The position numbers and the translations under genes are program-made. The notes below the pieces were generated by a model. The model was not told the DNA's origin. It did not search any database and worked only from the letters and a program-made list of their open reading frames with translations. Shown piece after piece: positions 8,489 to 16,005 of a stretch of 17,524 nt of DNA. Where the stretch lies: contig UQWG01000040.1 in assembly GCA_900544645.1 (NCBI GenBank), positions 1 to 17,524 of the forward strand. The letters run 5' to 3'. Source of the DNA: an uncultured Collinsella sp. Lineage in GTDB: Bacteria; Actinomycetota; Coriobacteriia; Coriobacteriales; Coriobacteriaceae. Within the stretch, counting starts at the first letter, position 1; every line of letters begins with the position of its first letter.

Positions 8489-10379
8489 GACCGCAGCCCA
8501 AGCACGCCCGGCCGACCTCAAGCGCACTGTGCGCCGCTTGCTCTCCTACATGGGGCATGCCAAGTTCTCGTTGCTCGCGGTGGGCGTGCTCGCCTCCGTC
8601 GCCGCCATCGCGAGCCTCGTCGGCACCTACATGGTGCGTCCCATCGTTAACGGTTTGGCCACGGGCGGGGAGGAACTGCTTACCAAGCAGGTCATCCTGA
8701 CGGCGATCATCTACGCCGCGGGCGTACTCTCGGCCCTGGGCTACTCTCAGATTATGGTGCGCGCGGCCCAACGCGTGGTGTCCGATATTCGCCGCGACCT
8801 GTTCGCGCGCATCCAGACGCTGCCGCTCAGTTATTTTGACAGCACGCGCTCGGGCGACATCATGAGCTTTTTCACCAACGACGTCGACACCGTCTCCGAG
8901 GCGCTCAACAACAGCTTTGCCAACGTGATTCAGGCCGCCATTCAGGTTGTGGGCACCACGGCCATGCTCATCATCCTTAACTGGCAGCTCACGATTATCA
9001 CGCTCGTGTGCGATGCGGCCATTGTGCTGTATGCGCGCTACTCGGGTGCGCGCTCTAAGCGTTTCTTTGCCGCCCAGCAGGCATCGCTTGGCGACCTGGA
9101 CGGATATATCGAAGAGATGGTCTCGGGCCAAAAGGTCATCAAGGTCTTTAATCGCGAGGCAGCGAATGTCGCCGGCTTCACCTGCCGCAACGATGAGCTT
9201 CGCCGCACCGGCACCGCCGCCGTGAGCTATGCCAACTCCATGGTGCCCATGACCGTCGTGATTGGCTACGTCAACTATGCCATCGTCGCCGTGGCGGGCG
9301 GCATGCTCTGCATCAAGGGCCTGGCCGACGTGGGCGCGCTTGCAAGCTACCTGGTCTTCGTTCGCCAGGCGGCCATGCCCATCAATCAGTTTACGCAGCT
9401 GGGCAACTTCTTGCTCAATGCGTTGGCCGGTGCCGAGCGCCTGTTTGCGGCTATGGACCTTAAGCCCGAGGTGGACGAGGGCTGCGTGGAGCTGGTGCAG
9501 ACGGGCGACGCCGCATGGGCGTGGAAGATTCCCGAGGGTCAGGGCGTGGGCGTGTACGGGCACTTGCATGATGTGGTTGCCGTTGATGGATCGGGCCGCG
9601 CGGTGGCTGCCGACGGCACCGAGCTCACGTGCGGCTTGGTCCCGCTTGCCGGCGACGTGCGCTTCCATGCCGTTGACTTTTCCTACGTGCCGGGCACCCG
9701 TGTGCTCACGGATCTCAACCTGTTTGCCAAGCCGGGGCAAAAGATCGCGTTTGTGGGCTCGACGGGTGCCGGAAAGACGACCATCACCAACCTCATCAAC
9801 CGCTTCTACGAGGTCGATGACGGCGAGATCACGTACGACGGCGTCGACGTCAAGCACATTGCCAAGGCCAGCCTGCGCGGGTCTCTCGGCATTGTGCTGC
9901 AGGATACGCACCTGTTTAGCGGCACCATTGCGCAGAACATCCGCTTTGGCAAGCTCGACGCGACCGACGAGGAGGTGCGCGCCGCTGCCGAGGCAGCCTG
10001 CGCCGACTCGTTTATCCGCCGCCTGCCTCAGGGCTATGACACGCTCGTGACCGCCGATGGCGCCAACCTGTCGCAGGGCCAGCGTCAGCTGCTCGCCATC
10101 GCGCGCGTGGCCGTTGCCGACCCGCCGGTGCTCATCCTGGACGAGGCCACTTCGAGCATCGACACGCGTACCGAAAAGCTCATCGAGCGCGGTATGGACC
10201 GCATCATGCGTGGACGCACCACGTTTATGATTGCGCACCGCCTGTCCACCGTCCGCGACGCCGATGCCATCATGGTCCTCGAACACGGCCGCATCATCGA
10301 GCGCGGCACGCACGAAGAGCTGCTCGCCCAGCACGGCGAGTACTGGCAGCTGGCGCATGGCTTAAAAGAGCTGGATTAA
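8481..10379 (+). CDS. ABC exporter half-transporter, catalytic ATP-site subunit
   Basis: This 632-residue partner of the preceding gene has six membrane helices (to about 320) and an ATPase domain from about 390. Walker A is GSTGAGKTT (426-434), Walker B LILDE with catalytic E555, and the switch histidine H586 is in IAHRLST. The signature is LSQGQ (530-534) rather than LSGGQ. In a heterodimer that signature faces the Walker A/B of the other subunit, which itself lacks the catalytic Glu and His, so all the deviations fall in one composite site. About 55 residues (330-388) are inserted between the membrane and ATPase domains; I recall similar linkers in Firmicutes homologues. The ATG at 8481 has AAGGGGG at 8465-8471. 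A frame open back to 7809 is only the shadow of the upstream gene. Confidence 0.94.
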   Translation: MPKTAAQARPADLKRTVRRLLSYMGHAKFSLLAVGVLASVAAIASLVGTYMVRPIVNGLATGGEELLTKQVILTAIIYAAGVLSALGYSQIMVRAAQRVVSDIRRDLFARIQTLPLSYFDSTRSGDIMSFFTNDVDTVSEALNNSFANVIQAAIQVVGTTAMLIILNWQLTIITLVCDAAIVLYARYSGARSKRFFAAQQASLGDLDGYIEEMVSGQKVIKVFNREAANVAGFTCRNDELRRTGTAAVSYANSMVPMTVVIGYVNYAIVAVAGGMLCIKGLADVGALASYLVFVRQAAMPINQFTQLGNFLLNALAGAERLFAAMDLKPEVDEGCVELVQTGDAAWAWKIPEGQGVGVYGHLHDVVAVDGSGRAVAADGTELTCGLVPLAGDVRFHAVDFSYVPGTRVLTDLNLFAKPGQKIAFVGSTGAGKTTITNLINRFYEVDDGEITYDGVDVKHIAKASLRGSLGIVLQDTHLFSGTIAQNIRFGKLDATDEEVRAAAEAACADSFIRRLPQGYDTLVTADGANLSQGQRQLLAIARVAVADPPVLILDEATSSIDTRTEKLIERGMDRIMRGRTTFMIAHRLSTVRDADAIMVLEHGRIIERGTHEELLAQHGEYWQLAHGLKELD

Positions 10380-10428
10380 CCCGTTCGAGCACGATGCCTT
10401 GACCTCTCCGTGCCTCTTACCTCGCCTC

Positions 10429-10493
10429 AAACCATCACAGCATTCGACGTTTTTCGCCAAAAACGGGAAAAGCATCGAATGTTGTGATGGTTT
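10429..10493. repeat. 61-nt palindromic repeat, copy 1
   Basis: The 19-base arms AAACCATCACAGCATTCGA (10429-10447) and its near-complement at 10475-10493 pair with one G-T wobble. Inside, CGTTTTT (10448-10454) pairs with AAAAACG (10459-10465) around CGCC, leaving nine unpaired bases (10466-10474) on the 3' side only, so the structure is asymmetric. The 61-nt core (10431-10491) matches copy 2 at 59 positions. It lies between the ABC operon and the nuclease-like gene. The right arm ends in a T-run (GGTTTTT), so this copy may also end ABC transcription. An 11-base inverted repeat (10379-10389 and 10502-10512) encloses it. Confidence 0.85.
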
Positions 10494-10594
10494 TTCTGCC
10501 ACTCGAACGGGTGGAATCGCTTTCTTGCGCACGAAGGTGTGCGGACCCGTGGGCAGGGGAATAAGGTTGGTTATCCGACTCCATTGGAGGGCTC

Positions 10595-11632
10595 ATGGAC
10601 CTGCCGATCGTTCTGTCCCATAAGACTGCCTGGCTGTACCACAACGTGGCGCGCCCGTCCGAGCCGCTCTCGCGAGCAAGCAGTCTATACGATGAGGACT
10701 CGCTTGCTAACGAGACGGAGCCGACCGCGAGCCTGCCCAAATTGGGACTCGATGCCAAGGGGCTGAGGGCTTCGACGGCAGTTGGGATCGTTACCGACTA
10801 TCTGGTTTCACTTGGTATTCCACGAGAAGAGCTCGATCATATCGACACGCTCGTCAACTTCGATTTTGAGCGCTCGACGCCGGCTGGATTTAGGTGCCAC
10901 GTGTTTGGGGCGCCGATACCTCCAGACCATCTTATCGAGGTGGCAGAGGGTCTTCTGGTGGTTGATGAGGTCATGTGCTTTGTCCAAGCGGGTTCGTGGA
11001 TGAGCGAGCCCGAGCAGCTGGAATATGGCTATGAAATCTGCGCCCGATACCATTTGAATCATCTGTCGACAGGCGATTATATCGAGATGGGGCAGAGGTA
11101 TACCGTTGCCGACTTGATTGCTTATTGCAATGAGAACCGATCTCGTCAGGGGGCTATACGCGCGGCCGCCGTGCTCAAGCGCGTGCACAATGGCGCGCGC
11201 TCGCCCATGGAGACGGCCACCGCAATCATGGTCGTAGCAAAACGTTCCCAGGGCGGGCTGGGATACGCCAAGATCGAGCTCAACCATCGGGTCGATGTTC
11301 CCAACGAGTTCAAGTATCTCGCAAAGGCCGGGTATTTCGAGATCGACGTATATGCGCCTGCGAGCGGTACGGGGATTGAATACAACGGTTCGGACCATCT
11401 TGATAAACAGCGCAGCGCGTCGGATGCGGAGCGAATGACCGTGCTGAGCGCGCTGGGCTTTAGGATGATCGTCCTCACCGGGACTCAGTTTGCCCACCAG
11501 CTGCAATTGCATCGGGCGATGAACGCCATCGCGCTCGCTATGGGTCTCAAGTGCGACCGAAGCGAGGTGTTCCAAAAACGTCAGAATGACCTGCGAGAAT
11601 TCGTGATTCGACACTGGGACGGCAGCCTTTAG
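10595..11632 (+). CDS. Hypothetical protein with PD-(D/E)XK / DUF559-like C-terminus
   Basis: This is a 345-residue soluble protein of unknown role. The C-terminal third has the landmarks of DUF559/Vsr-like restriction-fold domains: SPMET (203-207, E206), EIDVY (249-253, D251), IEYNG (261-265, E262), then H268, Q272, D277 and R280, and the strand MIVLTGTQF. Many actinobacterial proteins pair such a domain with an AbiEi-like N-terminus; the N-terminal part here (IVLSHKTAWLYH) is compatible but not decisive. Nuclease activity is therefore a hypothesis. GGAGG lies four bases before the ATG at 10595. The gene stands alone and is flanked by same-orientation copies of the 61-nt palindrome, which could mean the cassette was inserted or duplicated with them. 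A housekeeping DNA-repair role cannot be excluded. Confidence 0.75.
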   Translation: MDLPIVLSHKTAWLYHNVARPSEPLSRASSLYDEDSLANETEPTASLPKLGLDAKGLRASTAVGIVTDYLVSLGIPREELDHIDTLVNFDFERSTPAGFRCHVFGAPIPPDHLIEVAEGLLVVDEVMCFVQAGSWMSEPEQLEYGYEICARYHLNHLSTGDYIEMGQRYTVADLIAYCNENRSRQGAIRAAAVLKRVHNGARSPMETATAIMVVAKRSQGGLGYAKIELNHRVDVPNEFKYLAKAGYFEIDVYAPASGTGIEYNGSDHLDKQRSASDAERMTVLSALGFRMIVLTGTQFAHQLQLHRAMNAIALAMGLKCDRSEVFQKRQNDLREFVIRHWDGSL

Positions 11633-11672
11633 GGACGCTTTGGTCCTTCTACGGGGTGCCGTGGGCAGGCAG

Positions 11673-11733
11673 ACCATCACAACATTCGACGTTTTTTGCC
11701 AAAAACGGGAAAAGCATCGAATGTTGTGATGGT
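11673..11733. repeat. 61-nt palindromic repeat, copy 2
   Basis: ACCATCACAACATTCGA (11673-11689) pairs perfectly over 17 bases with 11717-11733. The inner CGTTTTTT and AAAAACG segments (11690-11707) form a second stem. Orientation is the same as copy 1, from which the core differs at two positions. It lies 41 bases after the nuclease-like gene stop and about 130 bases before moaA. No T-run follows, so a terminator role is less clear here. Confidence 0.85.
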
Positions 11734-11867
11734 TTGTATGCTGAGGATGGGCTTGGAAAGTCCGTTTTGCTCGAAGCGACCCGTCCTGTCGTACGGGTGT
11801 CGGCATGATTCTCCCGTGGAGTATTATGTTTTCCGAAGAATAAAACGCCGCGTGAGGGGAGGGCTGC

Positions 11868-12923
11868 GTGGACGGGCACGTGCAACATGACGGCTTTGGC
11901 CGCGATATCAACTACCTGCGCATTGCCGTTACCGACAAGTGCAATTTCCGCTGCATTTACTGCATGCCGGCCGATGGCGTGGCGCCCCGTGCACACGACG
12001 AGCTGCTCAGTGCCGAGGAAATCGCCCGCTTTGTGCGCTTGGTGGCGGGGGAGGGCATTCGCCGCGTGCGCCTGACGGGCGGCGAGCCGCTGGTCAGCCG
12101 CCGCATCATCCCGCTCATTCGCGACATTCGTGCGATCCCGCAGATCGAGGACATCTCACTCACCACCAACGGCGCCCTGCTGCCCAAGCTGGCGCCGCAG
12201 CTCAAAGACGCAGGACTTAACCGCGTCAACATTTCGCTCGACACACTCGACCCCGAGCTGTTTGGAAAGATCACGCGTCTGGGTCGACTCGAGCAGACCA
12301 TGGCGGGCATCGACGCAGCGCTGGCTTGGGGCTTTGAACCCGTTAAGGTCAACTGCGTTGTGGTGCGCCGGCTCAACCAGGATGTGGCGGCCCTCGCACG
12401 GCTCACGCTCGACCGGCCCATCCACCTGCGCTTTATCGAATACATGCCCATCGGCGACGAACACACGAGCTCGCATTGCGCTGTGGACCCGCACGCGCCC
12501 ACACTCAATCCCGAGCTGTGGGACGCGAGCGATACCGTGCCGAGCGACGAGCTGCGGGCGCGCATCAATGCCGGGGCCGCCGCGGCGGGACTGGGCGAGC
12601 TCGAGCCGCTCGACATCAACGACGCTCCTGCCGGCGCGGGCCCTGCGCGCTATTGGCACTTTCCGGGCGCGGCGGGAACGGTCGGCTTCATTAGCGCCAT
12701 GTCCAATCATTTTTGTGCGAATTGCAACCGTCTGCGCCTGACGGCCGATGGCAACGTGCGTCCGTGCCTGTTTAGCGATGCCGAGTATTCGGTGCGTGAG
12801 GCGTTGCGCCGTGGTGATGATATGCAGGTACTTTCGATTTGGCGCGATGCCGTCGCCCACAAACCGCAGGAACACGCGATAATTGAGGGCACGCAACGAT
12901 TTATGTCCCAAATCGGAGGATGA
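11868..12923 (+). CDS. moaA: GTP 3',8-cyclase MoaA (radical SAM)
   Basis: This 351-residue enzyme converts GTP to 3',8-cyclo-GTP, the first step of molybdenum cofactor synthesis. The radical-SAM motif CNFRCIYC gives C25, C29 and C32 for the first [4Fe-4S] cluster; TGGEP follows as the SAM-binding motif. The C-terminal cluster is held by C283, C286 and C300 (CANC...RPC), and the protein ends in the conserved double glycine. The GTG start at 11868 sits behind GAGGGGAGGG, a strong ribosome-binding site. The moaC-mobB fusion starts four bases after this stop, and its GGAGGA overlaps the end of moaA, so both are one transcript. I see no convincing promoter or Moco riboswitch in the ~135 bases upstream. 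Confidence 0.97.
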   Translation: MDGHVQHDGFGRDINYLRIAVTDKCNFRCIYCMPADGVAPRAHDELLSAEEIARFVRLVAGEGIRRVRLTGGEPLVSRRIIPLIRDIRAIPQIEDISLTTNGALLPKLAPQLKDAGLNRVNISLDTLDPELFGKITRLGRLEQTMAGIDAALAWGFEPVKVNCVVVRRLNQDVAALARLTLDRPIHLRFIEYMPIGDEHTSSHCAVDPHAPTLNPELWDASDTVPSDELRARINAGAAAAGLGELEPLDINDAPAGAGPARYWHFPGAAGTVGFISAMSNHFCANCNRLRLTADGNVRPCLFSDAEYSVREALRRGDDMQVLSIWRDAVAHKPQEHAIIEGTQRFMSQIGG

Positions 12924-12927
12924 TCAT

Positions 12928-14235
12928 ATGGCCAAGAGCAGGTACGCCGATGCCACCAAGGCCGCTCGCAGGGCCGCGATGTCTGCCCACAAAGCCACGG
13001 CCGCGGCGAATGCCGGCAACGTCGACGCGTCCGCGCAGCCGACTGCCAGCGCTGCCACCGAGCCCGCCCGTGACGCCCGTCGCGACGAGCTGACGCACGT
13101 GGACGCTAAGGGCGAGGTACGCATGGTCGACGTGTCCGACAAGGCCGAGACCCATCGCATCGCCATCGCCGAGGGCACCATCCTCATGCACCCCGAGACG
13201 CAAGCCATGGTGCTGCAGGACCGCGCCAAAAAGGGCGACGTGCTTGCCTGCGCACGCGTGGCGGGCATCATGGCCATCAAGCGCACGAGCGACATCATCC
13301 CCATGTGCCATCCGCTGCTCATTACCAAGAGTAAGTGCGACATTGCGCCCATCGCTCCGGCGGGGATGCCGGCCGAGGACGTGCCCGAGGGCTGGGCGCC
13401 GGCGCGCGCGGACGGGCAGGTTGGCTTTCACGTGCTGGTTACGGCCGGCGTGACGGGCAAGACGGGTATCGAGATGGAGGCCCTGACCGGCGCGAGCGCT
13501 GCGTGCCTGACCATCTACGACATGTGCAAGGCGGTCGATCGCGGCATGGAGATCGTCGACGTGCGCCTGCTGCACAAGGAGGGCGGCCGCTCGGGCGTGT
13601 GGGATCGTGCCGAGCGTCAGGTTGCTGCTGTTGAGGCTGCCGCCGCTGACGGTGCCGCGCCCGCGAGCGCACCCGTCGCCGTCGCGCCCGCAGCTCCGGC
13701 ACCGGCCGTCCCTGCGATCGCGTTTATCGGCTACCAAAACTCGGGCAAGACCACGCTCGTCGAGAAGGTCATTGCCGAGCTCACCCGCCGCGGTCTGCGC
13801 GTGGGTTCACTCAAGCATCATGGGCATCACGGCTTTGATATCGACGTGCCCGCTAAGGATACGTGGCGCCATCATCAGGCCGGATCCAAACACGTGGGCC
13901 TCATCTGCGCCACGCGCTGGGCGGAGTACGCCGACACGCGCGAGGAGGACGAGATGCCCGCGCGCGAGCTGCTGTCGCGTTACAACGATGTCGACGTGGT
14001 GATCATCGAGGGCTACAAGACCGAGGGCTTCGACAACATCGTGGTCGCGCGCTCCGGTGTCGACCGTCTGCGCGGCAAGAGCTCGCTCGACCTGGTCGAC
14101 GGTCGCACGCTGGCCCTTGCCTGCAACGAGGCCCTGGCACGCCAGGCCTTCGACGCCGGCTTTGCGACCCGAGCCATCAACATCAACGACGCCCGAGCCA
14201 TCTGCGACCTCATCCAAGACCACCTTCAGGCTTGA
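12928..14235 (+). CDS. moaC-mobB: MoaC-MobB fusion: cyclic pyranopterin phosphate synthase plus GTP-binding MobB
   Basis: This 435-residue protein joins two molybdenum-cofactor functions. Residues 1-54 are an Ala-rich tail. Residues 55-230 are MoaC, which turns the MoaA product into cyclic pyranopterin monophosphate; it shows LTHVD, KRTSDIIPMCHPL (H128) and MEALTGASAACLTIYDMCK with D198 and K201, the positions of catalytic residues in the family. An Ala/Pro/Val linker (about 231-263) leads to MobB (264-435), a P-loop protein with GYQNSGKTT (268-276) and a SLKHHGHH motif. MobB helps make the guanine-dinucleotide form of the cofactor. The ATG follows GGAGGA by eight bases. Other genes of the pathway (moaD, moaE, moeA, mobA) are not in the window. 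The fusion suggests the organism uses an MGD-type enzyme. Confidence 0.95.
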   Translation: MAKSRYADATKAARRAAMSAHKATAAANAGNVDASAQPTASAATEPARDARRDELTHVDAKGEVRMVDVSDKAETHRIAIAEGTILMHPETQAMVLQDRAKKGDVLACARVAGIMAIKRTSDIIPMCHPLLITKSKCDIAPIAPAGMPAEDVPEGWAPARADGQVGFHVLVTAGVTGKTGIEMEALTGASAACLTIYDMCKAVDRGMEIVDVRLLHKEGGRSGVWDRAERQVAAVEAAAADGAAPASAPVAVAPAAPAPAVPAIAFIGYQNSGKTTLVEKVIAELTRRGLRVGSLKHHGHHGFDIDVPAKDTWRHHQAGSKHVGLICATRWAEYADTREEDEMPARELLSRYNDVDVVIIEGYKTEGFDNIVVARSGVDRLRGKSSLDLVDGRTLALACNEALARQAFDAGFATRAININDARAICDLIQDHLQA

Positions 14236-14241
14236 CGCTGC

Positions 14242-14341
14242 GCCGGCCCCAAGCACCCCGTCTCGCCCCTCAAGCCGTCGCTCGCGTACCAAAGTACGCG
14301 TCGCTCCTCTTTCGGGGCGACCTGGGGCACTTGGAACCGGC
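14242..14341. repeat. 100-nt imperfect hairpin after moaC-mobB
   Basis: Outer arms at 14242-14269 and 14314-14341 match at 21 of 28 positions. The tip is a perfect CGCGTAC/GTACGCG stem (14283-14289 and 14294-14300) with a CAAA loop. It begins six bases after the moaC-mobB stop and has no T-run after it. It could be a REP-like element, an mRNA 3'-end stabiliser or a remnant mobile element. No second copy is in the window. Confidence 0.6.
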
Positions 14342-14360
14342 TCGCTGCGCTGCCATAACA

Positions 14361-14389
14361 TGCCAAAAAGGGACAGGTTTATTTTGGCA
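14361..14389. repeat. 29-nt hairpin with GGGACAGG loop
   Basis: TGCCAAAA (14361-14368) pairs with TTTTGGCA (14382-14389) around a 13-base loop containing GGGACAGG, and is followed by GGTTTTAT. The loop resembles that of the 12-bp-stem elements nearby (GGCCAGG), and such GGGACAGG hairpins recall targets of REP-associated transposases; that link is inference. It may serve as a weak terminator. Confidence 0.5.
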
Positions 14390-14414
14390 GGTTTTATCTG
14401 GGCAAACGTCATTT

Positions 14415-14458
14415 CCACCACAAAGGGGCCAGGCACCTTTGTGGTGGTTTTTGCTTTG
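14415..14458 (+). terminator. 12-bp-stem repeat element, copy A; terminator of the moa genes
   Basis: CCACCACAAAGG (14415-14426) pairs perfectly with CCTTTGTGGTGG (14436-14447) across a nine-base loop and is followed by TTTTT. This is a good intrinsic terminator for moaA/moaC-mobB. The whole 44-base block is 43/44 identical to 16006-16049, including the tail TTTTTGCTTTG, so it is also a dispersed repeat. Confidence 0.85.
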
Positions 14459-14492
14459 GTAGATGTGCGGGACATGCCTTACAATCTACCAA
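14456..14492 (+). promoter_or_regulatory. Candidate MFS promoter inside an inverted repeat
   Basis: TTGGTA (14456-14461, 4/6) and TACAAT (14480-14485, 5/6) are 18 bases apart. TTGGTAGAT (14456-14464) and ATCTACCAA (14484-14492) form a perfect 9-base inverted repeat covering both boxes, an arrangement suited to a repressor operator. Transcription would start near 14492 and give a ~130-base leader before the MFS gene. The -35 comes from the tail of the upstream terminator element. Confidence 0.5.
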
Positions 14493-14544
14493 GTAGTTCA
14501 TGACGGGCGGAAAACGGAGAGAAGGGGTCTGATGCGTCCTTAAT

Positions 14545-14610
14545 GTTTCATGCGGATTGATTGATTCGATAGACGGTGGCGAATGCCCACCGCCCGTATT
14601 CGTATGAAAC
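14545..14610 (+). promoter_or_regulatory. Structured 5' leader of the MFS gene
   Basis: GTTTCATGCGGAT (14545-14557) pairs with ATTCGTATGAAAC (14598-14610) over 13 pairs with two G-U wobbles. Inside, CGGTGG (14574-14579) pairs with CCACCG (14587-14592). The outer stem ends directly before AAGGAG (14611-14616), so folding could affect ribosome access. I do not recognise a known riboswitch class. A regulatory function is a hypothesis resting on the stem alone. Confidence 0.45.
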
Positions 14611-14621
14611 AAGGAGTCTCC

Positions 14622-15908
14622 ATGCTCGCCTCTCTTTTCTCAAAGCCTCAATCATCGCTGTCCGTGCAGGCCAAGCGCCTGGTGGCGATGCGCTTTCTCA
14701 TCTACACCGGTTTTCAGACCAGCTACTTTATCGGCGTTATCGGAACGCTCACCTATGCGGACGATGCCTCGGTCGTGGCGACATCGTTGGCCGTCCTGTT
14801 TATGAATGTTTTTGTAATCCTGGGATCCTTTGCGGGTGGCGCGGCGCTCGACGCCTGGGGCCCGCGCCGCCATTTCTTGCTGAGCATCATCGGCGCTCTC
14901 GCAACTGGCGCGGCGATCCTCGTTTTTGGCAGCGCGACCGGAACAGTCCTTGCCGGCGCGGTGCTCCTGGGCTTTGTGATGGGATTCGCCCAGCCCATCG
15001 CCACGTCCTATCCGGCGTATCTCACCGACGACCCCGTTGAGCTCAAAGACATCAACTCCGCCATCGCCATGCTCTCAAACGTGAGTATCATCGTTGGCCC
15101 CACATTGGGCGGCTTTGTCGCGGCGGCTGCATCGTCGCGCGCGGTGTTTGTGCTCATGATGATCTTTACCGTACTGGCGCTCGCCGCCGGTTGGGGCTTT
15201 AGGCAAAGTGCAGGTCAGGCCGCCACACACGAAGGCAAACCCGTAATCGGCGACATCACGTCGGATAAGGCCAGCCAAAGTCCCGACCCCAACACATCTT
15301 CTCGCGTCACCTTCGCGACCAGCATCAAGACGGTCTTTACCAACAGCGTCCTCGCCCTACTGTTCTGCATTATTTTCCTTTCGAACTTTGGCTATGGCGC
15401 CTTCGACCCGCTGGAGTCGTTCTTCTACCGTGATGTTCTGCACGTCGGTGTCGAATGGATGGGCTGGCTCTCGTCGGCCAGCGGTGTGGGCGCGGTGCTG
15501 GGCGCTGTGGCCGCGCTCCGCTTGCCGCCGCGCTTCGTCAGCCTTAAAACGCTGCTCGTGGCACTTATGTCCGTAGGCCTGGGAAGCCTGCTCTACGTGG
15601 GGACACCGTACGTGGGCGTAGCCCTCGTCGGACAGATTGCCCTGGGCGTGGCCTGGGGTGTCGTCAACCCGCTCCACAACACGATCGTGCAAACGACGGC
15701 CCCGCTCGAGCAGCTCGGTCGCGTGAACTCGGTCATGGGCTTTGGCAATATGTTCGCCGGCGTGGCGCCGCTGGCGATTGCCCCGTGGCTGGCGGCGACA
15801 TTTGGCGTGCAGCAGACGCTCGTAGGGGCGGGCATGGTCGTGACGGCGGTTCCCGCGGCGCTGCTGCTGTTTGGACGCCGGCATTTGGATCGTGCCGCAA
15901 AGCAGTAA
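14622..15908 (+). CDS. Major facilitator superfamily transporter
   Basis: This 428-residue membrane protein has about twelve hydrophobic segments, split by a polar loop near residues 205-235 (rich in Thr, Ser, Asp). The loop between helices 2 and 3 carries a motif-A-like GGAALDAWGPRRHFLL, typical of MFS antiporters. It resembles MFS exporters of the EntS/multidrug type, but the substrate is unknown. The ATG at 14622 has AAGGAG five bases upstream; an in-frame ATG at 14583 would add 13 residues, but it lies in the leader hairpin and has no ribosome-binding site. The gene is transcribed alone between two copies of the terminator element. Confidence 0.9.
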   Translation: MLASLFSKPQSSLSVQAKRLVAMRFLIYTGFQTSYFIGVIGTLTYADDASVVATSLAVLFMNVFVILGSFAGGAALDAWGPRRHFLLSIIGALATGAAILVFGSATGTVLAGAVLLGFVMGFAQPIATSYPAYLTDDPVELKDINSAIAMLSNVSIIVGPTLGGFVAAAASSRAVFVLMMIFTVLALAAGWGFRQSAGQAATHEGKPVIGDITSDKASQSPDPNTSSRVTFATSIKTVFTNSVLALLFCIIFLSNFGYGAFDPLESFFYRDVLHVGVEWMGWLSSASGVGAVLGAVAALRLPPRFVSLKTLLVALMSVGLGSLLYVGTPYVGVALVGQIALGVAWGVVNPLHNTIVQTTAPLEQLGRVNSVMGFGNMFAGVAPLAIAPWLAATFGVQQTLVGAGMVVTAVPAALLLFGRRHLDRAAKQ

Positions 15909-15973
15909 AAACCATCACAACATTCGATGAAAATCGCGGTTTTGCCGAAAAACGTCGAATGTTGTGATGGTTT
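15909..15973. repeat. 61-nt palindromic repeat, copy 3 (inverted)
   Basis: AAACCATCACAACATTCGA (15909-15927) pairs perfectly over 19 bases with 15955-15973. The 27-base loop matches that of copy 1 at 20 of 27 positions only when read on the opposite strand, so this copy is inverted relative to copies 1 and 2. It starts on the base after the MFS stop codon. Confidence 0.85.
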
Positions 15974-16005
15974 GCGCCCCGGGCCAGGCCATCCTGCGAG
16001 TCCGG

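Noticed and set aside
11779..11798. ACCCGT/ACGGGT hairpin upstream of moaA as a Moco riboswitch
   Set aside because: Only a six-pair stem is visible. The larger conserved fold of the Moco motif could not be built.
10429..15973. CRISPR array from the repeated palindromes
   Set aside because: Copies are kilobases apart, one is inverted, and there are no regular spacers or cas genes.
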